A stretch of 64,000 bases of DNA from Bugulina stolonifera (taxonomy: Eukaryota; Bryozoa; Gymnolaemata; Cheilostomatida; Bugulidae): assembly GCA_935421135.1 (NCBI GenBank), contig OW285190.1:8442501-8506500 (forward strand), in the 5' to 3' direction. Below, in pieces: positions 25,901-35,560 of this stretch; within the stretch, counting starts at the first letter, position 1, and each line of letters begins with the position of its first letter. The notes beneath the pieces are model-generated. The model saw only the letters and a list, made by a program, of their open reading frames with translations, ran no database searches and was not told the DNA's origin. The position numbers were made by a program, and so were the translations under genes.

Positions 25901-27210
25901 TGTGACCTGCATTCACTAGGTTCTGAGCCATGTGAGAGCCCATATTTCCCAAACCAATAAATCCTATGTTCTGTCCATTACGACTCTGTGAGCCTATAGC
26001 AATATATGCATAACATATTTATTGGTATAAAACGAATGGATCAAAACCCATCAAAATGCAAAAATGATCATTTCACACATGCAGAAATCAACAACGAAAA
26101 TAGTTCTACATGCCACAGGTTCAACACACCAGACTAATGTTATTCATTAGGTAAACAAGTAGCATATATTGGCCAATCAAATTGCAAACTCAAAAATCAT
26201 TCGAATATAACATATTCTTTTTGCAACAAACAGCGATTTTCATTGTCTAAGAATATTATTTATCATCAATTGCCATAGTTTATATAGGCCTACCCATTTT
26301 TTTCATTTCATGTTTTTCCTAGTACAACATTAATAAAAACTGAGTTAGAATATTCCGGCTATGATAACATAATGTGTGGTCTGGTGTTCAGTCCCTACAA
26401 TGATGTAATTCATTTGTTTTAGCCGAGCTGAAACCTAACATGACATCATGTAGCTCAGCTGGTATTGTGTTAGCTGGCCCATCTGCTACTGGGTTTTCTA
26501 ACGCAATGGTGCATGCAATTTCAATACAGTCCACCTGTAACAATTTTAGTACAGTCCACATTTAATACGTGGGGACAGTAGAGACTACAGTGACATAATA
26601 TAAATATTTGCTATTATTTTATTTCAATCTTTGTATATTTAATATTTTTATTTTCATTTTCTTTCGTCATTTAGGCTACTAAACTGCGAGTATAAAGTAA
26701 CAGGTATAGTTATTTAGCATAGGCATTTGTTTGATTATTTAGCTTAAAAATATCACCTTGCACTTGTAGTTTACAAGTAGATAAGATAATGGTTTGTGTT
26801 TGTTTATAAATATATTAATAATTATAATATTAATATCAAATAGGAATATATATCAATATTAAATATTATATTCAGGAAAACTATTTTCATTTTGTTCTTT
26901 TTATTAATTTCATAATAAAATTATAATATAATTTACTTAACTTTACTTTGTAATTATTATTATTATTATACAATACTAAAACAGAAGCAAGGAGTAATAT
27001 AAACCATGCTTTACTACTCAAGTAGTTGGTCAATACTAAAACTATTCTGTGATCATACCTCATACTCTCACTCTGACACTCATACTTGATACTCATACTA
27101 TACTCTACTGTAGTTGTTACTGTTCTGTACTCACAAGAAAAAAATCTGAAATGCTGTGCTGTCTTGAACCTATTAAACATGGTTAAATTTCGCTGGACAA
27201 AGTTCATCAT
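22951..27210 (-). CDS. HIBADH: 3-hydroxyisobutyrate dehydrogenase, mitochondrial, 8 exons, 330 aa
   Basis: Minus-strand exons, in order: 27135-27210, 25847-25993, 25388-25502, 24727-24848, 24333-24466, 23930-24006, 23517-23673 and 22951-23115. All have GT-AG borders and coherent phases. The enzyme oxidises 3-hydroxyisobutyrate to methylmalonate semialdehyde with NAD+ in mitochondrial valine catabolism. Exon 1 encodes a typical basic presequence ([20 protein letters not shown]...). Next come the Rossmann motif [32 protein letters not shown] with MDAPVSGG (substrate and catalytic region), [18 protein letters not shown] carrying the catalytic Lys, [17 protein letters not shown], and the C-terminal KDLGLAQDA segment with [12 protein letters not shown]. 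The length is close to human (336 aa). No key residue is missing. Confidence 0.97.
23751..23835 (+). repeat. Three tandem ~28-bp units in a HIBADH intron
   Basis: Units such as GGTGGATCACAGTCTATGTT followed by ATACT... begin at 23751, 23780 and 23808, with few differences between copies. A diverged GTCTATGTTACACT just upstream (about 23712) may be an older fourth unit. They lie between the last two coding exons of HIBADH. Confidence 0.85.
25065..25325. repeat. GC-richer intronic block, possible unclassified repeat
   Basis: Base composition rises sharply relative to the rest of the HIBADH intron (GGCCTGGGCC, GGCCGGACGGCC, GACCCAGGTCGG). AGACTTAGCGTCTTCGCG at the left faintly mirrors GATCGCGAAGGCACTAAC at the right, so it may be an old element with degraded inverted ends. 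No ORF is present. Confidence 0.35.
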
Positions 27211-27732
27211 GCTTTCTAGTTAACACAAGCAATCAATTCAAAGGTTAGACTTCTAGTAGACACGAAATTTTATTTCTGCAGTTCAGTGTATCTTTGGTAT
27301 GCATGAAGTGCATAAAGGCAGTATCAGTATGTAATGCAAATGCATAAAGTGGTGTAAATTCCTAATACACTAGACTGTGGTCCGGATAATGTGTCTCTGA
27401 ACCAAGCACAGTAATGTTCCATATGTTTCGTGTGTTGGACGCGTATAGGGCAAGCAACTACAGGCTTAATAAAATTCCATGGGTATTTCCGGAGTGTAAC
27501 CGCTTGGAAACGCTTCATCGTACAATAACATAAATCAGAACTATAAACCGGTTAATAATATCGTGGCAACACCGCCTCCTATTTCTAAGCATCGAATCCG
27601 TTTATCGACTATCTGCATGTGAAATGTCAATGTGGTTTTTGAATTGCCTGAAGTGAATGAAATTAAAAATAATACAGCACTTATACTTAACCTGTTATTT
27701 GATTTGCATTCCCGTTACCCAATCAAAACTCA
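27211..27732. promoter_or_regulatory. Putative bidirectional promoter between HIBADH and LTO1
   Basis: The start codons of HIBADH (minus, 27210) and LTO1 (plus, 27733) face away from each other across 522 bp. The interval includes a locally GC-richer part (ACACCGCCTCCTATTTC, near 27570) and no TATA box I can place with confidence. An open frame on the minus strand at 27324-27518 has no splice partner that fits HIBADH and is probably chance. Sharing of one promoter region is inferred from geometry alone. Confidence 0.45.
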
Positions 27733-30353
27733 ATGACTGGAAAAGATGTAAATGTAGCATTTGAAGAAATCTTTATGGGTGAAAATAGGTAGGCCTACAC
27801 TGACAATTCATACATCAACATAAACATGACATGAGTGTTGTCTTGGTGTGGTCTAGTCTGGTGAAGTCCAGTGGCTCACCGACTGAACAATAGTTACTGT
27901 TGTATTGTAATTTAATTTGTATTGCATGATTATATAATAAGCCCATGTAATAAATAAAAATTTATAATAAATATAGTATTATATGTACTGATTATCATTA
28001 TGTACAATAACAATTGATTATTATGTAATGTTGTTTATTATTTAATAATAATTATATATATAGGTCCCCAAGTCAACTCAAGTAATAATTTTTTTTAATT
28101 ATTTATTATTTTATAGTAATTAAATAATTAATAAATATAATATATTAATATTGAATTATTACATTTTATGTTTATATTTTATCAATATTTATATTACAAT
28201 TATTCAATTACTTATTCAGTTATTGACATTTATATAATTAAATATATATTTAATATTAATTATAATTATTACAATTCTATGCTAGATTCTGACGCTGTAA
28301 CTAATATTTCAGTTGCTACAGTGCTGGAAAGGAAGATGGCGAGGAAGTTGGTCGCAAAGAGAACTTTCGGCAAGGGTTCCAACTTGGCATATCTAAAGGC
28401 TGTGAACTTGCCCAGGAGGTAACTAAATGATGAGGTTACTTAATAGTGCAAATATTATGTATGGCAGAGTATTGCAAATCTATCTATTAGCTGTCTCAAT
28501 GTATTGTTTGATCATATGCTTTTTTAATTACATTTAGATTGGGTTTTATAAAGGATTTTTGGAGGCTCTGGGTGAAAAAGTGAATGGTGGCTCAGAAAAG
28601 TCGAACAAGAGGTTGGTGATTTATTTGAGCTTATTCATTAGGCTCCATATTATCATTGCCTTTCAGCTAGATTTAAATAGGCATATTACCTGAAAAGATT
28701 GTCATAGGGGCAGTGGTCAAAGTCTAAGAAAAGAGGTGGGGGGTCTCTAGGGTAGCAGACAAAGTCACTTGAGGACATGAAGCACCCAAACGGCGCGTGC
28801 TGGCGGGGAGGGTCCGGGAGGGGCGCCTGAACGCCCTCCCGGAAATTGGAAACTTTATCAAAATTAGACACCGAAATAGTGCAAAATGCAAGAATTTCAG
28901 GTTAAAATATGGTCCAAGATCTTAAGATAAAATATGGTCCAATTTGTATTATTATTAAAATAGCAATCTGTAGGGGGTCTATCAGTCTGAGGGACCCCCT
29001 GAAACTTATGGTGGGGGGACTGAGACCCCCAAAGACCCCCCCAACTTTGACCACTGCATAGGGGTCATCTGAAATAAGACTGCTTCATCTGACGTGAATG
29101 TTTTAAACACTGAGTTTCCATTGTTCAAACTAGCTTGTGGCTCGCACTAATGATAGCTGTGGTTAACAGTGCGTGTAAAGCCATCTCATAAACTATTAAT
29201 AGCCCTCACTAATCGTGGGCATATAGGCAGCTCGCATGACTGCGTACTGAGAGTACGCGCTGACTAAGCTCGCTAAATGAGTGTGAGCCGAGCCATTCCA
29301 TGGCTCGAGCTAAACTTAAACTGCGCTGATTTCGAACCATAGAAACTCAGTCATAGATGCATGACTAGGCCTACTTATAAACAATTTCACATGTAGGGCT
29401 ACATGCTAAAGCTGATATACAAGAAGTTGGTGTTCATGTTTAACAGGGTGGCCTCAGTAATTTCATCTTTACAGAAGATGCTTAATGACTTGTGTGACCC
29501 ATCTTCTGATATCGACCTCGGTGCAGGAGAACTTACTGAAAATATTGAAAAGATCAGAAATAAGTTCAAGCAGGTATGAAGTCCAATGGTCCAACAATGT
29601 TTTCCAAGTGATGTATACCAACATTTTCAACTTCCAACTCGGTCTTGGCCAAATGATTATAAAAATCCCATATAAATAATATGAGATTGTACCACTATTC
29701 TATCTGATAATTCTCACCGGTTGGAATTGGTGGAATAGGTGAAATTGACCTTAGATTTGGTGGTAGGCTATTATGTTGATATAAAGTAATATTCTTTGAT
29801 GCTACAGTTGCATGTTTGTTGATGGTTGGTGATCATTCTTGGATGTCTTCCCATGGTATACTCTATACCAGAGCGCTATTCTAAAAAGTGCGATATATTG
29901 CTTATAAGTTGATAAATAATAGGCGTATTCGGAAGTTGTACTGGTTCATATGAGGCTGCGTTTAATAACTGAATACAATGTGAGCATTCAGCGTGGTTAG
30001 TACTTGTTCATTGCAGTGATAAATATTATTGCCAAGCGCGCCTAGCTGGGCATTATAGCACGCAGTGTTAATATTGAATCAAATTAATTGTTATTGCTAC
30101 ATATTGCTATTTACATGTATCTAGCGTGCATGTGCAATATCTGAATACGCCTAATGATTCTCGCGTTTGCCTACTTTGAAAAATGTTGCTGTAACAAAGT
30201 AGGCATATATATATTTCATCCTGGAAATACATCAGAAATAGAACCAATGCTAGGTGATCAATGTAGGTTTTATGTGCATATTATATGTTGTAGGCGATGT
30301 CATTGTTGAAGCTGAGTGTTTCTTATGGTGGACCAAACCAGACGACTTTTTAA
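27733..30353 (+). CDS. LTO1: LTO1 (ORAOV1) ABCE1-maturation adaptor, 5 exons, 140 aa
   Basis: Exons 27733-27788, 28313-28418, 28538-28611, 29447-29573 and 30294-30353 join with phases 2, 0, 2, 0. LTO1 forms a complex with YAE1 that brings ABCE1/Rli1 to the cytosolic Fe-S targeting complex, so it supports ribosome recycling and translation. The family's deca-GX3 motif is clear: from residue about 24, Gly (or its substitute) recurs every fourth position through GKEDGEEVGRKE, FRQGFQLGISKGCEL and EIGFYKGF. The following helix VASVISSLQKMLNDL and ENIEKIRNKFKQ match the human SLIGMIQKF and DKIRGKFKQ regions. The C-terminal exon has SLL, like human, and ends in TTF; a terminal Trp or Phe is the known docking tail for the targeting complex. 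The length matches human (137 aa). Confidence 0.93.
27895..28290. repeat. Extremely AT-rich tract in LTO1 intron 1
   Basis: Nearly the whole stretch is A/T (TAATTATTATTTATT-type sequence), with a few short palindromes such as ATTATTTAATAATAAT. It behaves as low-complexity DNA and holds no coding signal until the acceptor at 28311. Confidence 0.8.
28711..29056. mobile_element. hAT-type MITE, 346 bp, 8-bp TSD, in LTO1 intron 3
   Basis: CAGTGGTCAAAG starts the element (28711) and CTTTGACCACTG ends it (29056), a perfect 12-bp inverted repeat that extends weakly inward. CATAGGGG is duplicated exactly on both sides (28703-28710 and 29057-29064). The body is unusually GC-rich for this window (GGCGGGGAGGGTCCGGGAGG near 28803) and has runs of G and C near the right end. 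It has no ORF, so it depends on a transposase elsewhere. Confidence 0.93.
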
Positions 30354-31489
30354 TGGGATGTGTCTCAGTCTGAAAAGGGTAGGCTTTAGTTTAGCTGTGT
30401 AGTCAAATTGCAGTGGTTTGAAGATGTTATTGGACTTCCCATTATAAGAGACCACAGAAGGGGTCTTTAATACAAGATAGTATCATTGCGGTTGCCATCG
30501 CTGTTCACTGGTTGTAAGTGTTTTAGTGAAGCATACAGAGCACCTTGAAACTCAATTGAGATCTGACCATATTAGAGTTTAGATACAAACATTCGTGTAT
30601 GCTCAAGTTTCAAACGAATCCCGACATAAGAAACCTGGTGTGGGATAAAGTTTTATCATTGGAATGAATATATTCTGCAATGCAAATCATATTGTGATGA
30701 CACTATTCAACTGTTAACTTTTACACAGCCCCTTTACAACAAAACAAACAGAACTCCATTCTTATTCTTTTCTAAATGCACTGTTTTTGAATAAGTACTG
30801 TACTTATACTGTCCTTTTTATCTGGCTTATTATCAATGTTTACTTATACATTTCAAAGCAAAATCATATGCTTTTGCATCTAAAGTAGTTGCATAACTGT
30901 GACAAAGTACCCGTCTTTTGCTAAGGTTGTTGATTTTCTAACATGCCAGTTAACTATTTTCTTTTTATTGTACTACTTGTATATGGTTTTGAGCAGTCTT
31001 ACTGTCTCAGTTTTTACATTGAATCTGAAAATTTTTATAGGAACAGATAATTCACACATTTCAGTGTGTAAGCAATTTTCATTTTTCTGCCAACATTTTG
31101 GCTTTTTGAAATCGCCTGGTATCCTGTGTTGTTCCTCTAAAGTACCTTCGTCTCGTTGATTTCATTAGTGAGCCTTCGTTTTTATTGGATCTTGTGGTTT
31201 TCAAGCATGATATCATTTTATGCAGTATTGAATTTGTGACTCGATAGGACAGACTTATATGATTGTTCTGGGCCACATGACACTTCACAGGTTTTTTTTT
31301 GCAAGAGACAGTCATTTTTATCCAAATTCTTTTTAATTGGTATTGCAATCAGGGCTTGTATGCAGTGAATACTGATTGCAATTTGTTTGTTTTTAAAATT
31401 TTGATTGTTAGTCTCAATGTTTTAAATTCAAGAATGTGTAATGCACTCTATCTTTTCTACTAATAATTGTTAGGTTTTTATTAGTGAAG
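30354..31489. other. Intergenic or UTR region between LTO1 and the metalloprotease gene
   Basis: I see no coding exon. TTGTTAGGTTTTTATTAG (about 31467-31484) contains a possible acceptor (TTGTTAG) shortly before the protease ATG, so a non-coding first exon may lie further upstream. The composition is T-rich. Confidence 0.45.
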
Positions 31490-33364
31490 ATGATCTGGAG
31501 AATAGCCATGTATTCTTTGGGGTTTATTGTTTTTGTCTATATTCACACCTGCCAAAGTAGGTATATGTATCGGTCATACCTGAATAAAACTGATACCAAT
31601 CTACCTGGTCGTAAAGTTCGTACAGTATTCTCAGTTCTTCTAGTAGGTATGAATCTCACTGATAACATAAACATTATTGTATATGCGACTGGGCATGAAC
31701 TGGACAAAGTACATTACTGCCGTGATGATAAACGTCGATCCTTCCTTGCTATTCGAAATCGTAAAACCATTGTGACAGGATTCATCATATCTAATGAAAA
31801 TATTGTCACAGAGATATTTTGTGTTGAGGATTTATGCTCGTTAATTCACACGCCTGTTGAAGCGGGTGAAGTGCTAGGAGAATTCTCAGAGAAGCTGGTG
31901 GCAGACACAGATACTATATTGATGAAAAAACGTTCGATACGTTATCCTCAGAGTTATTCAACTAGTGAACAATCCAAAGAAGATGTCAGCACATTTCATG
32001 TGTCACTACTAGTAATGATCGACAGTTATGTGATTAACAAACATTGTGAGAGACAATGGCCATCCTGTTGTGAGCAGCAATTGACCACTACAAATTTATG
32101 TGATGAAATCCGTGATTATTATGCCAATATCATGGCTGCTGTCCAACAACTCTTTGCTGACATAGACAATGATGGTATAGCTATTAAGATTTCTGTTGCT
32201 GATATATTGGTCATAGCACCAGATAATAACAGTTCATTTTTTCAACAGTTTGTTATAGTTAAAGAAAATCAGCCGTCTTTGCCGATTAAACAGGCTGCTA
32301 AATATGCTATTAGTCTGACACGAGCCCAGCTAAAGAATTATAATCAAATTGCCGCCTCTATTACATTTGTGGGACATGATCTATATGGCCAAAGTGGAAG
32401 GAATACAATAGGTGGAGCTTTTCCAGAAACTGTATGTGATCGGAATGGTGTAGCGGTTATTGAGGAAAGATATGGTTACACATCATTCTTCACTGTTATT
32501 CATGAACTGGGACATATATTTGGCGCAGAACATGATGGCCTGTATAAAGACTGTGGTTCTACAACGAATATGTTGATGGGAACAACTTTTAACAGGGAAA
32601 ACCCAAATTTTGCATTTGTGTTTTCATGTTGTAGTCTGGCCCAAATGCATATCTTGATGAAGCAGAAAAACTGTCTGATTAAGAAACCAGCGGAAGGGAG
32701 TCAAATAGATTTTGATATTTACAAAGATAAACAGTTGGGTGAATTACTATCAGCGGATGAATATTGTCGACTAACTGAAGGTGTATCATATACTGCTTGT
32801 CCTCTCAATGTGTATGATACTGAAGGAGTTGGCTTTTGCAATGGCGTCTTTTGTTCTAATTCTCTAGTTGCTGGAGACTGCTCGATTAAAAAAGGAATTC
32901 CTGCGCTAAATGGTATGACCTGTGGCCGTGGTGGCCGATGGTGTAAATATGGAGAATGTGTACCTAGGGCATCGAAATTTGAATTTCGGAGTAAGCTGCA
33001 AAGTACTTGCAATATATCTGTCAAACCTCAAGAAAAGGCTGATGAGCTTACATCTACAACTGTCAAACATAGCAGTTGGAATGAAAAATATGGCGGATGG
33101 GTTAAACTGCTCATCATACTGTGTTGCTTTGCCACTTTCGTCATTGGTGGAACAACTTATTTTAAATTTAAATTTCGGAAACATAGAATGCGTCTGATTA
33201 GTGTTTTTCCTGAGTCTCGTCGCAAGACGCTGCAAGATGTATCAGCAGCACCGAAACTGTCTATGGACTTCCAACATTCTGCTCATCGAAACTCCTATTT
33301 CACATATGACTTAACTGACAGACGGTTCTCAGCTTTTCCGGAGCAACAGAATTGTGTCAAATAG
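31490..33364 (+). CDS. Membrane-anchored ADAM/ADAMTS-like zinc metalloprotease, single exon, 624 aa
   Basis: One uninterrupted frame. An in-frame GTG lies 6 bases upstream, but ATG 31490 gives a clean signal peptide (MIWRIAMYSLGFIVFVYIHT). A prodomain of about 140 residues ends near the basic site MKKRSIR. The metzincin catalytic domain follows (about residues 160-400), with the full zinc motif HELGHIFGAEHD at 338-349, its catalytic Glu and three His present, and a downstream Met-turn (NMLMGT). A Cys-rich module of ADAMTS type then reads MTCGRGGRWCKYGECVP. There is no thrombospondin repeat. A transmembrane helix (about 538-559, WVKLLIILCCFATFVIGG) and a basic tail of about 60 residues end the protein. 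All residues for activity appear intact, so an active type I ectoenzyme (shedding or matrix cleavage) is likely. Being intronless among intron-rich neighbours is odd. AATAAA sites occur at about 33454 and 33470. Confidence 0.92.
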   Translation: MIWRIAMYSLGFIVFVYIHTCQSRYMYRSYLNKTDTNLPGRKVRTVFSVLLVGMNLTDNINIIVYATGHELDKVHYCRDDKRRSFLAIRNRKTIVTGFIISNENIVTEIFCVEDLCSLIHTPVEAGEVLGEFSEKLVADTDTILMKKRSIRYPQSYSTSEQSKEDVSTFHVSLLVMIDSYVINKHCERQWPSCCEQQLTTTNLCDEIRDYYANIMAAVQQLFADIDNDGIAIKISVADILVIAPDNNSSFFQQFVIVKENQPSLPIKQAAKYAISLTRAQLKNYNQIAASITFVGHDLYGQSGRNTIGGAFPETVCDRNGVAVIEERYGYTSFFTVIHELGHIFGAEHDGLYKDCGSTTNMLMGTTFNRENPNFAFVFSCCSLAQMHILMKQKNCLIKKPAEGSQIDFDIYKDKQLGELLSADEYCRLTEGVSYTACPLNVYDTEGVGFCNGVFCSNSLVAGDCSIKKGIPALNGMTCGRGGRWCKYGECVPRASKFEFRSKLQSTCNISVKPQEKADELTSTTVKHSSWNEKYGGWVKLLIILCCFATFVIGGTTYFKFKFRKHRMRLISVFPESRRKTLQDVSAAPKLSMDFQHSAHRNSYFTYDLTDRRFSAFPEQQNCVK

Positions 33365-34209
33365 TCGTTTATCTTTTTTTTTATCAAATGGTAATCAGTT
33401 AGTGGTGTTTTAGCTATCAGAGTGATCTGTTGTAATAGAAGTTTATATTTAGCAATAAAATTATTTTTAAATAAAATGTTTTATGATTTACTGTTTACAT
33501 GCTACAGTCTTAGGCTGTTGGGCATGCTACGAATTAAAATTGCATGTGCCTACTCTTATCTATAGGAGGCACATCATTACATTATTGGAAGCCATTACTA
33601 CAGTAATATTAAGTGATCTCTCTTTGTAGGGCGCTTCAGCCAATATTAACTTCGACATAATAGACTAGTGAGCTGATAATAGGCAACATAGTATGCGATG
33701 TTTCGAGTATTCTTGATGTGTAAGGAAAATAGATGTCATAGCCTATAAGTCTTCTTGAGATTTTAATTTGTTGTAACCAAGCATGACAAGTAGATAGAAA
33801 GTGAAGCTATCATAAAAGTTGGAATCTTTGACTACATATTATGATAAGGCCACGTACAAATAGCAATACATTTTTTCAAGTTGAACATAAAACTATATGA
33901 CCTCTCCTATCAGAATCTCGCAACTGAAGAGCCAAAATCTTCTTGCTAAGTACAAATTTCAACAGCAATAAATGCATACTATATTATATATTGAGAACCC
34001 GTATTCACTTGATTTACTCCTGTACATTGCTTTTTGGACACTTACCACCACTAATTGTTGCAGTACACTGGCCTCTACACCTGCTGATAACCACAGTTTT
34101 ACCAATCGCTCTGGGAAAGTTGCAATTAAAAAAACAGTTTTCTAATAGTGTTGTTGTCAGTCAAATATTTTTACTTGAAAGATATGCGCTTTGTTCCTGA
34201 TTTTAACAA
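33365..34209. other. 3' flank of the protease gene, otherwise non-coding
   Basis: Poly(A) signals of the protease gene lie within the first 120 bases. The remainder has no supported gene. Its distal part (about 33950-34200) may belong to the retrotransposon remnant that follows, but I cannot show this. Confidence 0.4.
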
Positions 34210-35560
34210 ATTGAATAAAACTATCAATCACCCTCAGCAAGACGACCAAGATTCGGTTACCTCGATCCACTACACCTTTGCTCTGTGGGTAATATGGTGT
34301 GGTGCAAGTCTTTGGCTTCCCACAGCTGGCATAGCTCTGCCATCAAACTTGACTCTAACTAGGCACCCATATCGCTGTGCAGCTAAAGCCAAAGTAGCAA
34401 AAGATGTACTTGTCCAGAACAGTGGCTACTGTAGAAGCATTGACATCTGTGATAGTTTATATTGTATAATAGTAATGAACATTCACTAATCTAGCTACAA
34501 GCAGACTGACTCACAATATTGAGTACAAAGCCACAACATAGTCATAGTTTATACAGCCAAGTGCAAAAGGTTGCCATTTATGAAAACACTACAAGTTGTG
34601 CTAATATGAGATTATAATGCTGTAAAAATATGAGGCAGTGAGGTTGTGACATTGTCAGCAATGGCAGCATACTACATCTTTCTCCAAAATAAAAGGAGAT
34701 TCTAGACACAAATAGCTTTGATGACTTTGAATGCAAATAAAACATAAATAATGATTAAAAGAGCAAAAATTATATTAAGTCAAGGGATCTGAGTAAGAAT
34801 ATAATTCTGTAAAACCATCACATGGTTGGTGGGAAGGTAGCAACAGGGACAACCACTGCAACACACCCGACACATAAGCACACAGGCACCAGATCACAAA
34901 CCCAAACAGATGCAGTGACAAAATCACCTAGCCCAATGCGCTCACGAGCTTGCAAAAACGCACAACCAAACGTCGTGCACTGTATCAGGCGCATTTAGTA
35001 GTCTACTTAGTAGAAGTAGTAGTTGTTATTTGCTGTGGTCGCCTGCTGTCTCTGTTGCTTACTTTATTCACAGCAAGATCAGTACTGCTAATTACTGTGT
35101 TCTGTCATTGCAGTACTGTCGATGCCCTTTGATTGCCGAGCTACAGATTCAAAATTTTGTGAATTTGAAATAACATCAGCTAGTTTTAAATCTGAGCCCT
35201 TTTTCAGTAGCCTTTTCTATGACTTGGTCTCTAATAGTATCTTCGAAATCTGTAAACTCGCATGTAACTGCAAACTGACATGAGTGTGTTATTTAGCTAG
35301 TAACTTTTTCTCCATCATTGAGTTCAGAATGTTTGTCCAGTGCTGCAATAGCCGTGGTGTAGTCATTATCACCTTCACCGGCTAGGAGAATGTCAAATAA
35401 ATCCTAAATCTCTCCCCAGCAAATTCCATAAGCAGAGCCTTCTACTGAGCATCATTAACTCCCCTTGTTTCAGGGAAATACTGAAACCCACGCTTCCATT
35501 TCCTCTGCCATGAACATGCAGTCAAAGACTATGTCAAAAGGCTTTATATATCCAGAATTA
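34210..35560 (-). pseudogene. Decayed Ty3/Gypsy-type retrotransposon (gag-like and integrase-like remnants)
   Basis: Read on the minus strand, 35560 down to about 34900 gives broken frames that resemble a Metaviridae-type gag. There is a short MEAW-like segment, KALLMEFAGE, and a spacing of hydrophobic and charged residues typical of such capsids, interrupted by many stops and frameshifts. Further along, at about 34480-34230, another frame contains YYPQSKGVVDRGNRIL, matching the conserved region near the third catalytic acid of retroviral-type integrases (usually YHPQSNGxVERxNRTL), preceded by ELCQLW in a different frame. Orientation and order (gag then integrase) agree with one element whose protease, RT and RNase H part is missing. 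I found no LTR pair. It is a dead copy. Confidence 0.6.

Noticed and set aside
27324..27518. A minus-strand ORF that could be an alternative first exon (presequence) of HIBADH
   Set aside because: Its only phase-compatible donors are poor. The exon at 27135-27210 has a consensus TTCTT|GTGAGT donor, the correct phase and a better mitochondrial presequence.
32719..33235. Minus-strand ORFs inside the metalloprotease gene
   Set aside because: They are antisense shadows of a clearly coding frame.
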